Below are positions 1-7,722 of a DNA stretch of 10,259 nt, one piece after another. The DNA is from Cyclostephanos tholiformis (lineage: Eukaryota; Bacillariophyta; Thalassiosirophyceae; Thalassiosirales; Thalassiosiraceae). Within the stretch, counting starts at the first letter, position 1. Each line of letters starts with the position of its first letter. Made by a program: the position numbers and the translations under genes. A model generated the notes under the pieces. It saw nothing but the letters and a program-made list of their open reading frames with translations, had not been told where the DNA came from and did no database searches. The stretch lies in contig JALLPB010001165.1 in assembly GCA_036939975.1 (NCBI GenBank), forward strand, positions 1 through 10,259. The letters run 5' to 3'.

Positions 1-8
1 TAGTGTCT

Positions 9-42
9 GTTTCTTAATCCCCGGTGTTTCTTAATCCCCGGT
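9..42. repeat. 17-bp tandem duplication, two perfect copies
   Basis: The unit GTTTCTTAATCCCCGGT occurs at 9-25 and again immediately at 26-42 with no mismatch. It lies about 255 bp upstream of the PRPP synthetase start codon. The array may continue beyond the left edge, which I cannot see. No coding or hairpin role is evident. Confidence 0.9.
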
Positions 43-297
43 ATTTACGGTAGTTGTGACAGCGATCAGTATGGTAGCCGGCAGGCCGGCGTTTTTTACG
101 ATACTCTCTACTACCTAGATATTGTGGTTTGGCGCGTTCCCAACCACGTCTGTCGTCTCCTCCAAGTGCCCCTTTCTTACCGTCCGCATCATCTCCCACT
201 CCCAATCAAACGACGATGGCACCTTTCCGCCATGAAATAATCTTTATAAGCACAAAAAGATAGCAATTACCGACCCGAATATCTTCCCTGCCGTGAA
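43..297 (+). promoter_or_regulatory. Upstream region of the PRPP synthetase gene with TATA-like box
   Basis: No credible gene is seen here; the longest open frame in 14-205 on the minus strand has no ATG start and an unremarkable basic composition. A TATA-like element (TTTATAAG, 243-250) lies about 50 bp upstream of the ATG at 298 and is the best core-promoter candidate. A GC-rich imperfect inverted repeat (GCCGGCAGGCCGGC) sits near 76-89. Promoter assignment is inference from position. Confidence 0.35.
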
Positions 298-1946
298 ATG
301 AGTGCCGTGTCAGCATTTGCGCGGCGCCTTGCCGCTGTTACTAAGGTTCGTGGATATTCGTATTGCGAATATTTATTATACATGTGTCATCAGTCTCGCT
401 CTGTTCAATCTTCTCGCTCCTTGCCATGTCCGTGGTCATTCCCTAAATGTACATACTAACCTCCGTCGCCATTTGACAGATCAATACCGTATCGAATGCA
501 TCGCCACCATTCGCGTCGACCGCCGTTCGAGCGCTGACGATGCAAGCCTTCGCCCAACGTGGATACGGTCGCCGTGGTCGCCATTCGGACTTCTCCCACC
601 CGATGGCGATGGTGGCCACCGCCGCGGCTGGCCTCGCCGCGACCGCCGCAGCAGTCGGAAGCGTCTCTCTCTGTGAGAGGGAGGGGGCGGTTAGAGATCC
701 CAAGACAGTCTATGGCCTGCACGCAGACGACGTGATGAAGATGGAGCTGAGGAGGTTCGCTTCGGAGCGGCAGCCGAATGACCCCTCCGTGAAGGTTCTG
801 GAGCCTCTGGATGAAATGCCACCCCCCGAGCCGATGACGGAGCAACCCAACGTCATCGTCAAGGCCACGAGTCCCGCTCCCGCGGCGCCCGCTCCCGCCA
901 ACCCGAGCGCCGAGGAAAGCACCCTCATGACGCCGGAGGAGGCCCGTCTCGAGGCGGCGACCCTCAAGGCCAAGAAGCACGGGGGAGGTCTCAAGCTATT
1001 CAGCGGCAACGGCAATCTTGGCTTATCCATCGAGATCGCCAAGCTCCTGGGCGTGAACCTCGGCCGGGCAACCGTCAGCAGCTTCGCCGACGGGGAGATC
1101 AACGTCCAGGTACACGAAAACGTACGCGGGAAGGACGTTTACATCATCCAGCCAACGTGTCCCCCCGTGAACAACAATCTAATGGAGCTACTGCTCATGG
1201 TGTCGTGCCTTAACAGGGCGTCCGCCCGGCGGGTCACGGTCGTGATACCCTACTACGGCTACGCGCGGCAAGATCGCAAGATGCAGGCGCGCGTGCCCAT
1301 CTCGGCCGCGGACGTCGCTCGACTCCTCGAGTCCATGGGGGTCGACCGCGTCATCGCCGTGGACCTACACTGCGGGCAGATCCAGGGATTCTTTGGCCCG
1401 CGCGTGCCCGTCGATAACCTCGAGGGGGGCATAGTCGGGATCGACCACTTCGGCGGCAAGGACCTGCACAATCCCGTCATCGTGAGCCCGGACGCCGGGG
1501 GTGTATACCGCGCGAAGAAGTTCAAGGAGGGGCTTGCATACAAGTATGGTCTTGAGGATATCGGCATCGCCATGATCATCAAGCAACGCGCCAGGGCTGG
1601 GTCTGTTGACTCCATGGACCTCGTGGGTGACGTCAAGGATTGCGATTGCATCATCGTGGACGACATGATAGACACCGCCGGCACGCTCTGCAAGGCCGCC
1701 GACGTCCTCGTGGCCCAGGGGGCGCGACGGGTCTTCGCGTTCGCATCCCACGGACTGCTGTCGGGACCGGGGAACGAGCGCATCGCCAATTCGGCTCTGG
1801 AGGAGTGCGTCATTTTGAATACTATCCCCACCACGCCGCAGCGGCTCGCGAACGAGAAACTGGTGGAGCTCAGCGTTGCGCCTTTGCTCGCGCAGACCAT
1901 ATTCAATATCCATGCCAAGCGAAGTATTTCGGCCCTTTTCAAGTAA
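298..1946 (+). CDS. Ribose-phosphate pyrophosphokinase (PRPP synthetase), probably mitochondrial, two exons
   Basis: Makes PRPP from ribose 5-phosphate and ATP, the precursor for purine, pyrimidine, NAD, histidine and tryptophan synthesis (EC 2.7.6.1). Model: exon 1 298-345, exon 2 480-1946, both phase 0, giving 504 residues. The catalytic core starts near residue 186 and is full length (about 318 residues). FADGE is at about 218, the ATP-binding YYGYARQDRK loop at 274-283, DLHCGQIQGFF at 311-321, SPDAGG follows, and the PRPP-binding loop VDDMIDTAGTL is at 409-419. These class-typical motifs make the assignment firm. The first 57 residues are rich in Arg, Ala and Ser with almost no acidic residues. 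A hydrophobic Ala-rich segment follows (about 58-80), then a Pro/Ala linker (about 120-160). That order suggests a mitochondrial presequence plus membrane anchor or intermembrane-space sorting signal (inference). Arabidopsis PRS isoforms are known to occupy plastid, mitochondrion and cytosol. Without splicing, the first usable in-frame ATG is at 540 (468 residues). Confidence 0.93.
346..479 (+). other. Intron 1 of the PRPP synthetase gene (134 bp)
   Basis: The donor is AAG|GTTCGT at 346. A perfect TACTAAC branch site is at 454-460, and the acceptor TTTGACAG ends at 479, 19 bases after the branch site. Both flanking exons are in phase 0, so the join adds 36 residues upstream of the ATG at 540. 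The intron has in-frame stops, including a TGA at 474-476. Confidence 0.7.
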
Positions 1947-1961
1947 AGGGACGTCTTATGC

Positions 1962-1967
1962 AATAAA
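1962..1967 (+). terminator. AATAAA polyadenylation signal of the PRPP synthetase gene
   Basis: A canonical AATAAA starts 16 bases after the TAA stop at 1944-1946. A second AATAAA is at 2068-2073. Either could direct cleavage; the first would give an unusually short 3' UTR. Confidence 0.45.
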
Positions 1968-2305
1968 TCTTGAGTTTAACGGGGGTGGGGGTCATTAACG
2001 TACCATCTTTCGAATGGGACCTGGGGCTAACTTAAAATTGTTTGTTATAGGCTCGAACAGAACAGTCAATAAAACTAGGGGTACATTCTTTATCCTTCGA
2101 ACTGTTCATGCCACTGCTTGTTACGTAATGATTGGTCGACTTTGACCAGGTGCCAAAAGCCTGTATTCGTGCATAACAGATATACAGCCAACAGCCTCTC
2201 AACGGTGTAACATTCTAACAACAGTTATCCTGGCTGTTACGGTAAACCTTCTTTCTGACATTATTTTCTAGCATTTTTTAACAACCCTGACTGACAAAAA
2301 CACTC
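1968..2305. other. Intergenic region between convergent genes
   Basis: AT-rich, no ORF of interest on either strand. It holds the second AATAAA (2068-2073) for the plus-strand gene, a TTACGTAA palindrome near 2121-2128, and presumably the 3' UTR of the minus-strand membrane protein gene. No canonical polyadenylation signal for that gene was found. Confidence 0.6.
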
Positions 2306-3010
2306 TCATTTGTACGTCTGCAGAAAGAAAGTTAAGACAATGAATGATATTGCATTCTGTCCCCACACTGGTATGAATAGGGCTCCTTGTATTAGTATGC
2401 CATAACCAAAGCCACACATTATCAACCAAGTCTTGAAGGTCCCATAAACGGGGGACAGTGCCATGTGAAAAGAAGTCCACGACATAAAAATGAGGAGTAT
2501 CGCCCAGTGCGTTGCAGACTTGAAGTTTTCATACTCCACTTTTTTGTCCTTAAGTTTTCCTTCGTAAAGTTCAACGTGTGCTTTGACAGCCAGAAGTGCA
2601 ATGGTCGATGCGATCCCGATTTTGAACCATCCATGGCTCACCGACGGGCTATGCAAGATGTTGTGGAATAATTTTAATTCTGTTCCCAAACAAACGGAAT
2701 AATAGGATTGGTCGATGATAATTGAGACAAGAAAAAAATAGCTGCTAAGTCAAACACGCGTAGACGTAGACACTATATACAGAGCCAACTGCGAGAGTGT
2801 AGGAGGTTCCACGCACTCACCATGGAGGACATACAAAGTCCCTCCCATGATGGCAGAGCGCTTCAATATATTGAGAGGGTGTCTTGCCGGAAGCCCGGGC
2901 GAAGGCTCAGGAAATTTCAATCGCTGGGAATCGCCAAGATCGTTATTGTTTGGAGCAGCGAGCCTCCTGCGAAGTGGCGCCGATTGCTCTACGTCGAGGG
3001 GGTTTGCCAT
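2306..3010 (-). CDS. Small multi-pass membrane protein of unknown family, two exons
   Basis: I do not recognise a named family. Model: exon 1 2821-3010 with ATG at 3010-3008, exon 2 2306-2679 with TGA at 2306-2308, giving 187 residues. The intron is phase 1 at both ends and restores a continuous ...LYVLH-E-LKLFHN... junction. Residues 1-50 are polar and Pro/Arg/Asn-rich, probably disordered. Hydrophobic segments lie at about 84-102, 122-138, 147-169 and 172-183, so three or four membrane spans are likely. The loop between the first two (103-117, EGKLKDKKVEYENFK) is highly charged. No targeting signal is obvious, so the membrane cannot be named. The start has a good context (A at -3, G at +4). 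Exon 2 alone has no ATG: its first in-frame candidate is TTG. The gene is divergent from the 752-residue gene, with 342 bp between start codons, and convergent with the PRPP synthetase gene. Confidence 0.75.
2680..2820 (-). other. Intron of the membrane protein gene (141 bp)
   Basis: Reading on the minus strand, the donor is ATG|GTGAGT (GT at 2820-2819) and the acceptor is GGGAACAG ending at 2680, preceded by a pyrimidine-rich stretch. Exon 1 ends one base into a codon and exon 2 begins with the two bases that complete it (G|AA, Glu64). In-frame stops lie inside the intron, so retention would truncate the protein. Confidence 0.75.
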
Positions 3011-3352
3011 CCTTCTTTCGATGTAAATTATTATCTGTCCACTTGCAGTTGATCGATGGTGTTGCTCGTGGCACTGGTCTCTATCGAATGTTGCTCTTGG
3101 CTTGGTTTTGGCTCCCTCTGATGAGCGTTAATTAAATAATAGGTAATAATTGGTTTCGTACATACCTACTAGTACTATATGAGAGAGAGAGTACGTGCGC
3201 TATTTGGAGCAGTACGATAACGAGCAGTACGCTGCTATTCTTTTTTATTTTGGAATCATCTCGTATCGTTTTATTTTTTAAAATCACTCTCGGACTTCGG
3301 TCGCCACTGCTCATTTTTCACTGCTATCTCCCCCCACTGGACAGCAAAGACA
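3011..3352. promoter_or_regulatory. Divergent (probably shared) promoter region
   Basis: 342 bp separate two head-to-head start codons (3010 minus, 3353 plus). The region contains a (GA)n tract at 3181-3190, a 10-bp direct repeat GAGCAGTACG at 3207-3216 and 3222-3231 (15-bp period), and a T-rich stretch near 3240-3280. No clear TATA box is seen for either side. Shared regulation is inference from spacing alone. Confidence 0.45.
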
Positions 3353-5904
3353 ATGGCTGAAGTACAGTCCGCCGAAGCCATGATGGGCAAGGATATCAAC
3401 GCGGTAACAGATAAGATCAAAGAATTCATCGAAGAAAAAGAAGACAAGGTCGAATTGCCGCAGGACTACTTGTTTTCTCCTACCGGAGCTTCATCTGCCA
3501 TCAACCAAGTTGACTCTCCCTGCGAGACTTTCTCGAAAAGCGATTCGGAGACAACTGCCGTCGTCACTAATAAACACGTTTGGGTATCACCAAATAAGAG
3601 TGACGAGATTGTTCCATCGTTGATGGAGTGTCCCTCGAACGAATGGTTGAAATTCGAAGTAGACGAATCGAATGCTCACGATTTAATAAAGAAGTTGAGG
3701 GTAGACCTCGAGGCCGCCGCAGCGGAAGAAAACCTCGCTCTTGACTTCGACGACGAGAATGCAACAGGCTTTGATGCCGCAATTGTTGACTCGAGTGTGG
3801 ACCTTTCTGTCATTGGGAAGCGATTGGAAATTCAAACCTATGCAGATGATGTAGCCGAGGCGGTTCTTCACGCGTCGAGTAAGAGTTTTGCCAATATTAT
3901 TCATGGAGAGAAGCAAGTAATGTTGGTGCTGCCATCACGGGTAAGCACTAGCTGATGAGGACTCCCCTTGCAACCACCGTAGTGCTGTTTCTATCTCAAC
4001 TCTGACTTCTAACTTCATTGGCAGAACACTAGCGAGCTGGGCTCTACCCTCGAATTGTCTGAGACTTTGGCCAAGTCGCTTGGGATCGCGGATGAAATCG
4101 TTGGTCTCAAAACTACAGTTAGTGTAATTGATGACGAATCATCGACTTTCAAGTTCCGTGGAGACTGCGTCCTGCCGTTTTCAGCGCTCGCTTCGGGCCA
4201 GCTAGCGAAAATGATCAAAAACACAGACGTCAGTGGAGCATTCGGCGATATAATTCCATCATTCAACCTGGTAACCTCTAACTTTGGTAATGACCTCGCA
4301 CCATCTGTCGAGTCCAAAGAAGAAGCGGACGAGGACGAGACCATTGGTGAAGAGTCCTCGTATGGCTCGGCTCGGAAGGAGTTTCCCCACACTGAAACCT
4401 TTCTTCAATTGATGGAGAAGAGTGACGAGTTCGACCCATTCCAGAAGAACGCTCTATTGAGGTTTGGCATAGATAATGCTGAGCGGGGAAACATTCTCTA
4501 TCGGGCCTCGTTTCGTGTTGCGTAAGTAATGTCGTTGTCGTTCAGCCATCATTAGTTCGACCCATACTGGGAAGAATGCTCTTTTCAGCCGTACATCTGA
4601 CCCTACTTTTCATGTGCGTTTGACACAGCGTATTCACGGGCAATGTGGCATACTTTGTTCGAGGCCTCAAGTCGATTGCAGACATCTTGCTTGGGGCCGA
4701 TTTTGCGCTTGCGAGCGATGATAATGACGATTTCTCAAGGAAGATTTCGATGAACATAACCGGGCTCACCGATTTCGTCATCACTGCCGACGAACTCTTC
4801 GAGTGTGACGACGTGACCGTGCATGAACACGCAACACTTTTGGATGCAATACTGTCAGGACACCCCGCGGTGCAAGCATTGTTTGACTTGTATCATAACC
4901 CTGATTTCCTTCTCGCTTGTAACGCCGACAAGGACCTAGCAGGGAGTCTCTGCATGCGCGACATGCTTCACCTTGCTAAGAAGCTCGAGCCTCTTCAGCC
5001 CCAATCTTCAGTTAGCGACAATCTTCTCAAATGGGCGATCAAGACCGGGATTCACAACTTCTCAGCTGCCATGTCCGCTGACACTGACGTGCCTCGGGAG
5101 TTTGTAAACATCATCTATCACATGTTCAGCAGTGGCGACGAAATGGTGCTCAGTGCTTGCCAAAAGTTCGTGGAGACTAACGATGGCGATGTTATCGTAG
5201 ACATGCTGTTTCGAGAATGGGATATCTACTGCGGCAATAAAGTGTTTCTCTCAGAGGAAAAGGAAAACTGCTGCGCTGATAGAAATCCGTCGACTGAATC
5301 ATCCTTGTCGGCCAAGGTCTCAACCGCCGATGGCAATTTTCCCAGGTGTCTTCTTACAGCTGTGGGGTGCTTGGTGGAACAGGACGAGGTGACGGAAGAC
5401 GCAGCAGCAAAAATTCTTGTTTCCTATGCCGAGGGTGACAATCTTTTACATGATGTCTACGACCACTTTATTCGGTTCGGAGGTGTGGACGACTTCCTCA
5501 GAATGGTGAACATTGTGAATTTCGTTTGCTTTGTTCTAAAGGCACCTGTATTCACATTCGCCTTTTACATTTCCGGATTCCCGCACGCCTCCTTCATTCC
5601 TTTTTAGTTGGCGTTGTTTGCCTCCACTGAGAGTGATAAGTTTGCGTCTATCTCGACTGATAACAAAAGTTCTGAAAATGCCTTCCGTTCCGCCTTGGAA
5701 GAAATGAAGAAAGAAGGACATTTAAATCCGGTCATAATCGCGGCCCTTCGCCTCGCGTCAGCGAGGAAGGATCCCGAGCTAACGCGTGGGTTAGCCGATT
5801 ACAGTAACAACTATATCGGCAAAAATTGTTTTAAGCGCGTCGTCGCTCGTGTGTCCGACCGAATCATTCAGGAGGTGTCATTCAAAACAGCGACGAATAT
5901 TTGA
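3353..5904 (+). CDS. Large acidic helical protein of unknown function, four exons
   Basis: Not recognised. Model: exons 3353-3940, 4025-4521, 4629-5505 and 5608-5904, giving 752 residues; junction phases match at all three introns (0, 2, 0). The ATG at 3353 is the first in-frame ATG after open upstream sequence and has a strong context (ACA ATG G). Residues 1-200 are polar and acidic, with Glu/Lys-rich helix near 14-33 and an Asp/Glu-rich stretch at about 115-140. A strongly acidic patch rich in Glu and Asp lies at about 292-306. From about 310 to 740 the protein is a run of amphipathic helices with evenly spaced Leu/Ala/Phe, resembling an alpha-solenoid scaffold, but I see no catalytic motif, signal peptide or membrane span. 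A regulatory or scaffold subunit is possible (inference). AT-richer than the PRPP synthetase and F-box genes. Convergent with THF1. Confidence 0.75.
3941..4024 (+). other. Intron 1 of the 752-residue protein gene (84 bp)
   Basis: The donor is CGG|GTAAGC at 3941. A TTCTAAC branch-like site sits near 4007-4013, and the acceptor ATTGGCAG ends at 4024. Phase 0 on both sides. Without splicing the frame ends at TAG 3953-3955. Confidence 0.82.
4522..4628 (+). other. Intron 2 of the 752-residue protein gene (107 bp)
   Basis: The donor is a consensus GTAAGT at 4522 and the acceptor TTTGACACAG ends at 4628. Exon 2 ends two bases into a codon and the first base of exon 3 (C) completes Ala362, leading directly into the open frame that continues VFTGNVAYFVRG. 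Confidence 0.82.
5506..5607 (+). other. Intron 3 of the 752-residue protein gene (102 bp)
   Basis: The acceptor is strong (CCTTTTTAG ending at 5607, after a T/C-rich run). The donor is less certain; ATG|GTGAAC at 5506 keeps phase 0 and joins ...FLRM to LALFAST.... The intron is a multiple of three, but retention reaches the TAG that is part of the acceptor itself. Confidence 0.65.
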
Positions 5905-6091
5905 ACCGACGACCAAAATAAGCGAAAGAAAGTGGACATGACGGCGTAGAAGCGTTTCCACCTTTTATCTTGTAGTTGCACCTCCTTTTGTTGAAAAGGA
6001 GTAGAAATGAGTTATTGAACATGTGATCAACAGCATTAACTACTCCAAACTGAGAGCAACTAGCCATTTCTTAGTGTAATAGCAAATAATG
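5905..6091. other. 3' region between convergent genes
   Basis: AT-rich sequence after the TGA of the 752-residue gene; no coding potential accepted. No canonical AATAAA was found on the plus strand; only AATAAG-like variants occur just after the stop. The THF1 transcript probably ends inside or near this stretch from the other side. Confidence 0.5.
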
Positions 6092-6097
6092 TTTATT
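6092..6097 (-). terminator. AATAAA polyadenylation signal, probably for THF1
   Basis: On the minus strand AATAAA reads at 6097-6092, about 240 bases after the THF1 stop codon. It overlaps the TAA that ends the 80-codon downstream frame. This is a plausible 3' UTR length for a nuclear gene. Confidence 0.45.
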
Positions 6098-6335
6098 CCT
6101 TTAACTGTTCGTCCCCAATGGAAAGAGATTTCAATTTTTTTTGCCAAAGTGACATCTTGGTCGTGTGGTCTTTGATGATAGAGTTATTCTCAAGCTCAAT
6201 ATCTGATGCATGAAAGAGATTAACTTCCGGTGACTCATGGACAACAGTAAAGGATGAAGTACTATCCTTTAATCGAACAGAAAAAATATACAGTGGTCTC
6301 TTGTGAATTGAATATTCTGCCCAAGACCTCTCCAT
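6093..6335 (-). other. 80-codon open frame in the 3' region of THF1, in frame with it
   Basis: A complete ATG-to-TAA frame of 80 codons begins two codons after the THF1 stop (TAA AAA ATG) and is in the same frame. The peptide is Ser/Lys/Glu-rich, with no signal peptide, membrane span or recognised motif. Either it is chance openness of the THF1 3' UTR, a downstream small ORF, or an extension used by rare stop readthrough. The first is the most likely, since the region has AT-rich noncoding character and ends at an AATAAA. Confidence 0.2.
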
Positions 6336-6338
6336 TTT

Positions 6339-7722
6339 TTACGCCACTTTCTCTTTGTTCGCTGCCTCCATATCAACCTGTTCTTGCAGTTTAACTGCCT
6401 TCTCTGCGGCTAACAATGCCATCTCTGCCTTGGCTTCGAGGCGGTCGGCCATGCGTTTCTTCTCCCGGATTTCAATTTCTTTCATCATGGTTTCCATCAT
6501 GTCAAGTTTGCCCTTTTGTTTGAAGTAAAGGTCGCTATCTGACTGTGTTACCCGAAGTATGAAAAAAAAAAGAACATGTGATTACCTCGAGTTAGAAAAT
6601 CGACGCTGAGAAGTCCCGATGAAATCCATTCTGTCTATCTGAAATCCATACACTCACGCATGCCGTGTAGTAGGGCTTTTCCAAGCACTTGCCCATCCAG
6701 TTCTCCATGACATCGTAGGCCACGGACATGTCCTGCTCCACGCCGACGATTTCCATAATCTTGATCAATCCGATTCCGAAAAAACGGGAGTACATCCAAT
6801 ACTCGTCTCCCCTCGCGGCGATCGCGATCGCGGCGAGCGGCGAATCGCCCTCCCCCCTGAGGGCGGAGGCGATCTCGTCCTTCGTCTTTCCCCGCGCCCA
6901 CGACGCCATCGCGGCCGCCTCTGCGTCGATCTCGGACTCGTCCAACCCCACGGATTTGATCATCGCGGACTTGATGCGCCTCGCGGTGTCCTGCTCGGGA
7001 TAATTCTTCAGAACGAGGTCGAGGACGGAGACCAATCCTAGGCTGAAGACCGCGTCCTTTCGGAAACGGGCATTGACCTTGATGAGGTGGAGGGATCCGA
7101 CGAGATCGGTGCATATGCCCTTGTATAGAGCGTTAACGGGCGTGCCGAGAAGGTCAGTGAATTCGGTGAAGGCCTCGCCGACGGTGCGGACCGACGCTCC
7201 GGCGAGGTTGCCGTATTTCCGCGCAAAGTCAGTGTCCGCCTTCCCGGGAGCGTATGAAATCTGTTATTCCGAGCGAACATGATGGGGCTTTGAGACGAAC
7301 GAGGTAAAATGGTCGAAGAGATGGACGAAAATCAAACCGCGAGAGGAGTTATCTGGGGGAGCCGTCTTCATCATTTGCAACTACAAGATAATAAAACGCC
7401 GTTTTCGCCTACAAGACACGGGGGCCGGCAAAGGACTGGTCTTTAATTCTCGAGGCTCTTTCACATAAATTTTATAACCCCGTCGAGATGAAGGCGCCAA
7501 CACCTAGCTCAATACGTCTCCCATTTCGACGCGACGCGTAACGATTAATTCACTCACCTCTTTATCGAGAGCAGTTGAAATGCTACTAGAGAAGAAAGGG
7601 GAGCCCGCCATTGCGAGATGGCCGCCGCTGGCCCTACATATCGACGACGAACGATTGCTGGTGGTGAACGCCGCGGCGGGGACGGCCAAGATGGCGAGTG
7701 AGAATGCTGTCGAGAATTTCAT
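6339..7722 (-). CDS. THF1: Thylakoid formation protein THF1 / Psb29, plastid-targeted, three exons
   Basis: THF1/Psb29 acts in thylakoid biogenesis and photosystem II maintenance; its cyanobacterial homologue supports FtsH-dependent PSII repair. Model: exons 7722-7558, 7260-6658 and 6542-6339, all phase 0, giving 323 residues. Residues 1-18 form a signal peptide (hydrophobic core FSLAILAVP) ending AAA|F19, followed by a Ser/Thr/Arg-rich stretch: the bipartite presequence of diatom-type plastids. The family core starts near 85. Recognised stretches are [14 protein letters not shown] (about 108-121), [10 protein letters not shown] (127-136), the GEGDSPLAA segment (192-200) and [14 protein letters not shown] (212-225). 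Exon 3 supplies the typical [16 protein letters not shown] motif and a long charged coiled coil to the end ([20 protein letters not shown] and onward). The length suits a THF1 precursor. Exon 2 is clearly GC-richer than exon 3. The nearest gene 3' of it is convergent. The assignment is by family similarity seen by eye. Confidence 0.9.
6543..6657 (-). other. Intron 2 of THF1 (115 bp)
   Basis: On the minus strand the donor is TGC|GTGAGT (GT at 6657-6656) and the acceptor is GTAACACAG ending at 6543. A T-rich tract (complement of the A10 run at 6562-6571) precedes the acceptor. A TTCTAAC branch-like site is at 6597-6591. Phase 0; the join restores the conserved acidic DLY region of the family. 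Confidence 0.8.
7261..7557 (-). other. Intron 1 of THF1 (297 bp)
   Basis: On the minus strand the donor is GAG|GTGAGT (GT at 7557-7556) and the acceptor is GGAATAACAG ending at 7261. Phase 0. It separates the plastid-targeting exon from the mature protein. It is the longest intron in the window; an extra small exon inside it cannot be excluded, but none is needed to join the frames. Confidence 0.7.

Noticed and set aside
14..205. 63-codon minus-strand frame at the left edge
   Set aside because: Its first codon is TTG, not ATG. The peptide is irregular and Arg/Gly-rich, and no splice acceptor clearly links it to another exon.
456..1963. Long minus-strand open frames opposite the PRPP synthetase (456-980, 710-1102, 1259-1963, 1365-1913)
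   Set aside because: They are mirror frames of a GC-rich gene with strong codon bias. The plus strand has unmistakable PRPP synthetase motifs throughout, and the minus-strand peptides show no family features.
2318..2340. Acceptor-like CTTTCTTTCTGCAG near the 3' end of the membrane protein gene
   Set aside because: It looks like a strong splice acceptor, but the frame already runs through it to a TGA at 2306-2308 and completes the last hydrophobic segment. No matching donor is required.
2687..2689. Possible start codon of the membrane protein inside its second exon
   Set aside because: The codon is TTG on the minus strand. A phase-matched GTGAGT donor and an ATG-initiated upstream exon explain the N-terminus better.
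6818..6831. GCGATCGCGATCGC palindrome, resembling overlapping cyanobacterial HIP1 octamers, inside THF1
   Set aside because: It encodes an Ala-Ile-Ala-Ile run in a conserved coding exon of a nuclear intron-containing gene. The palindrome follows from GCG/ATC codon use and is not evidence of cyanobacterial DNA.
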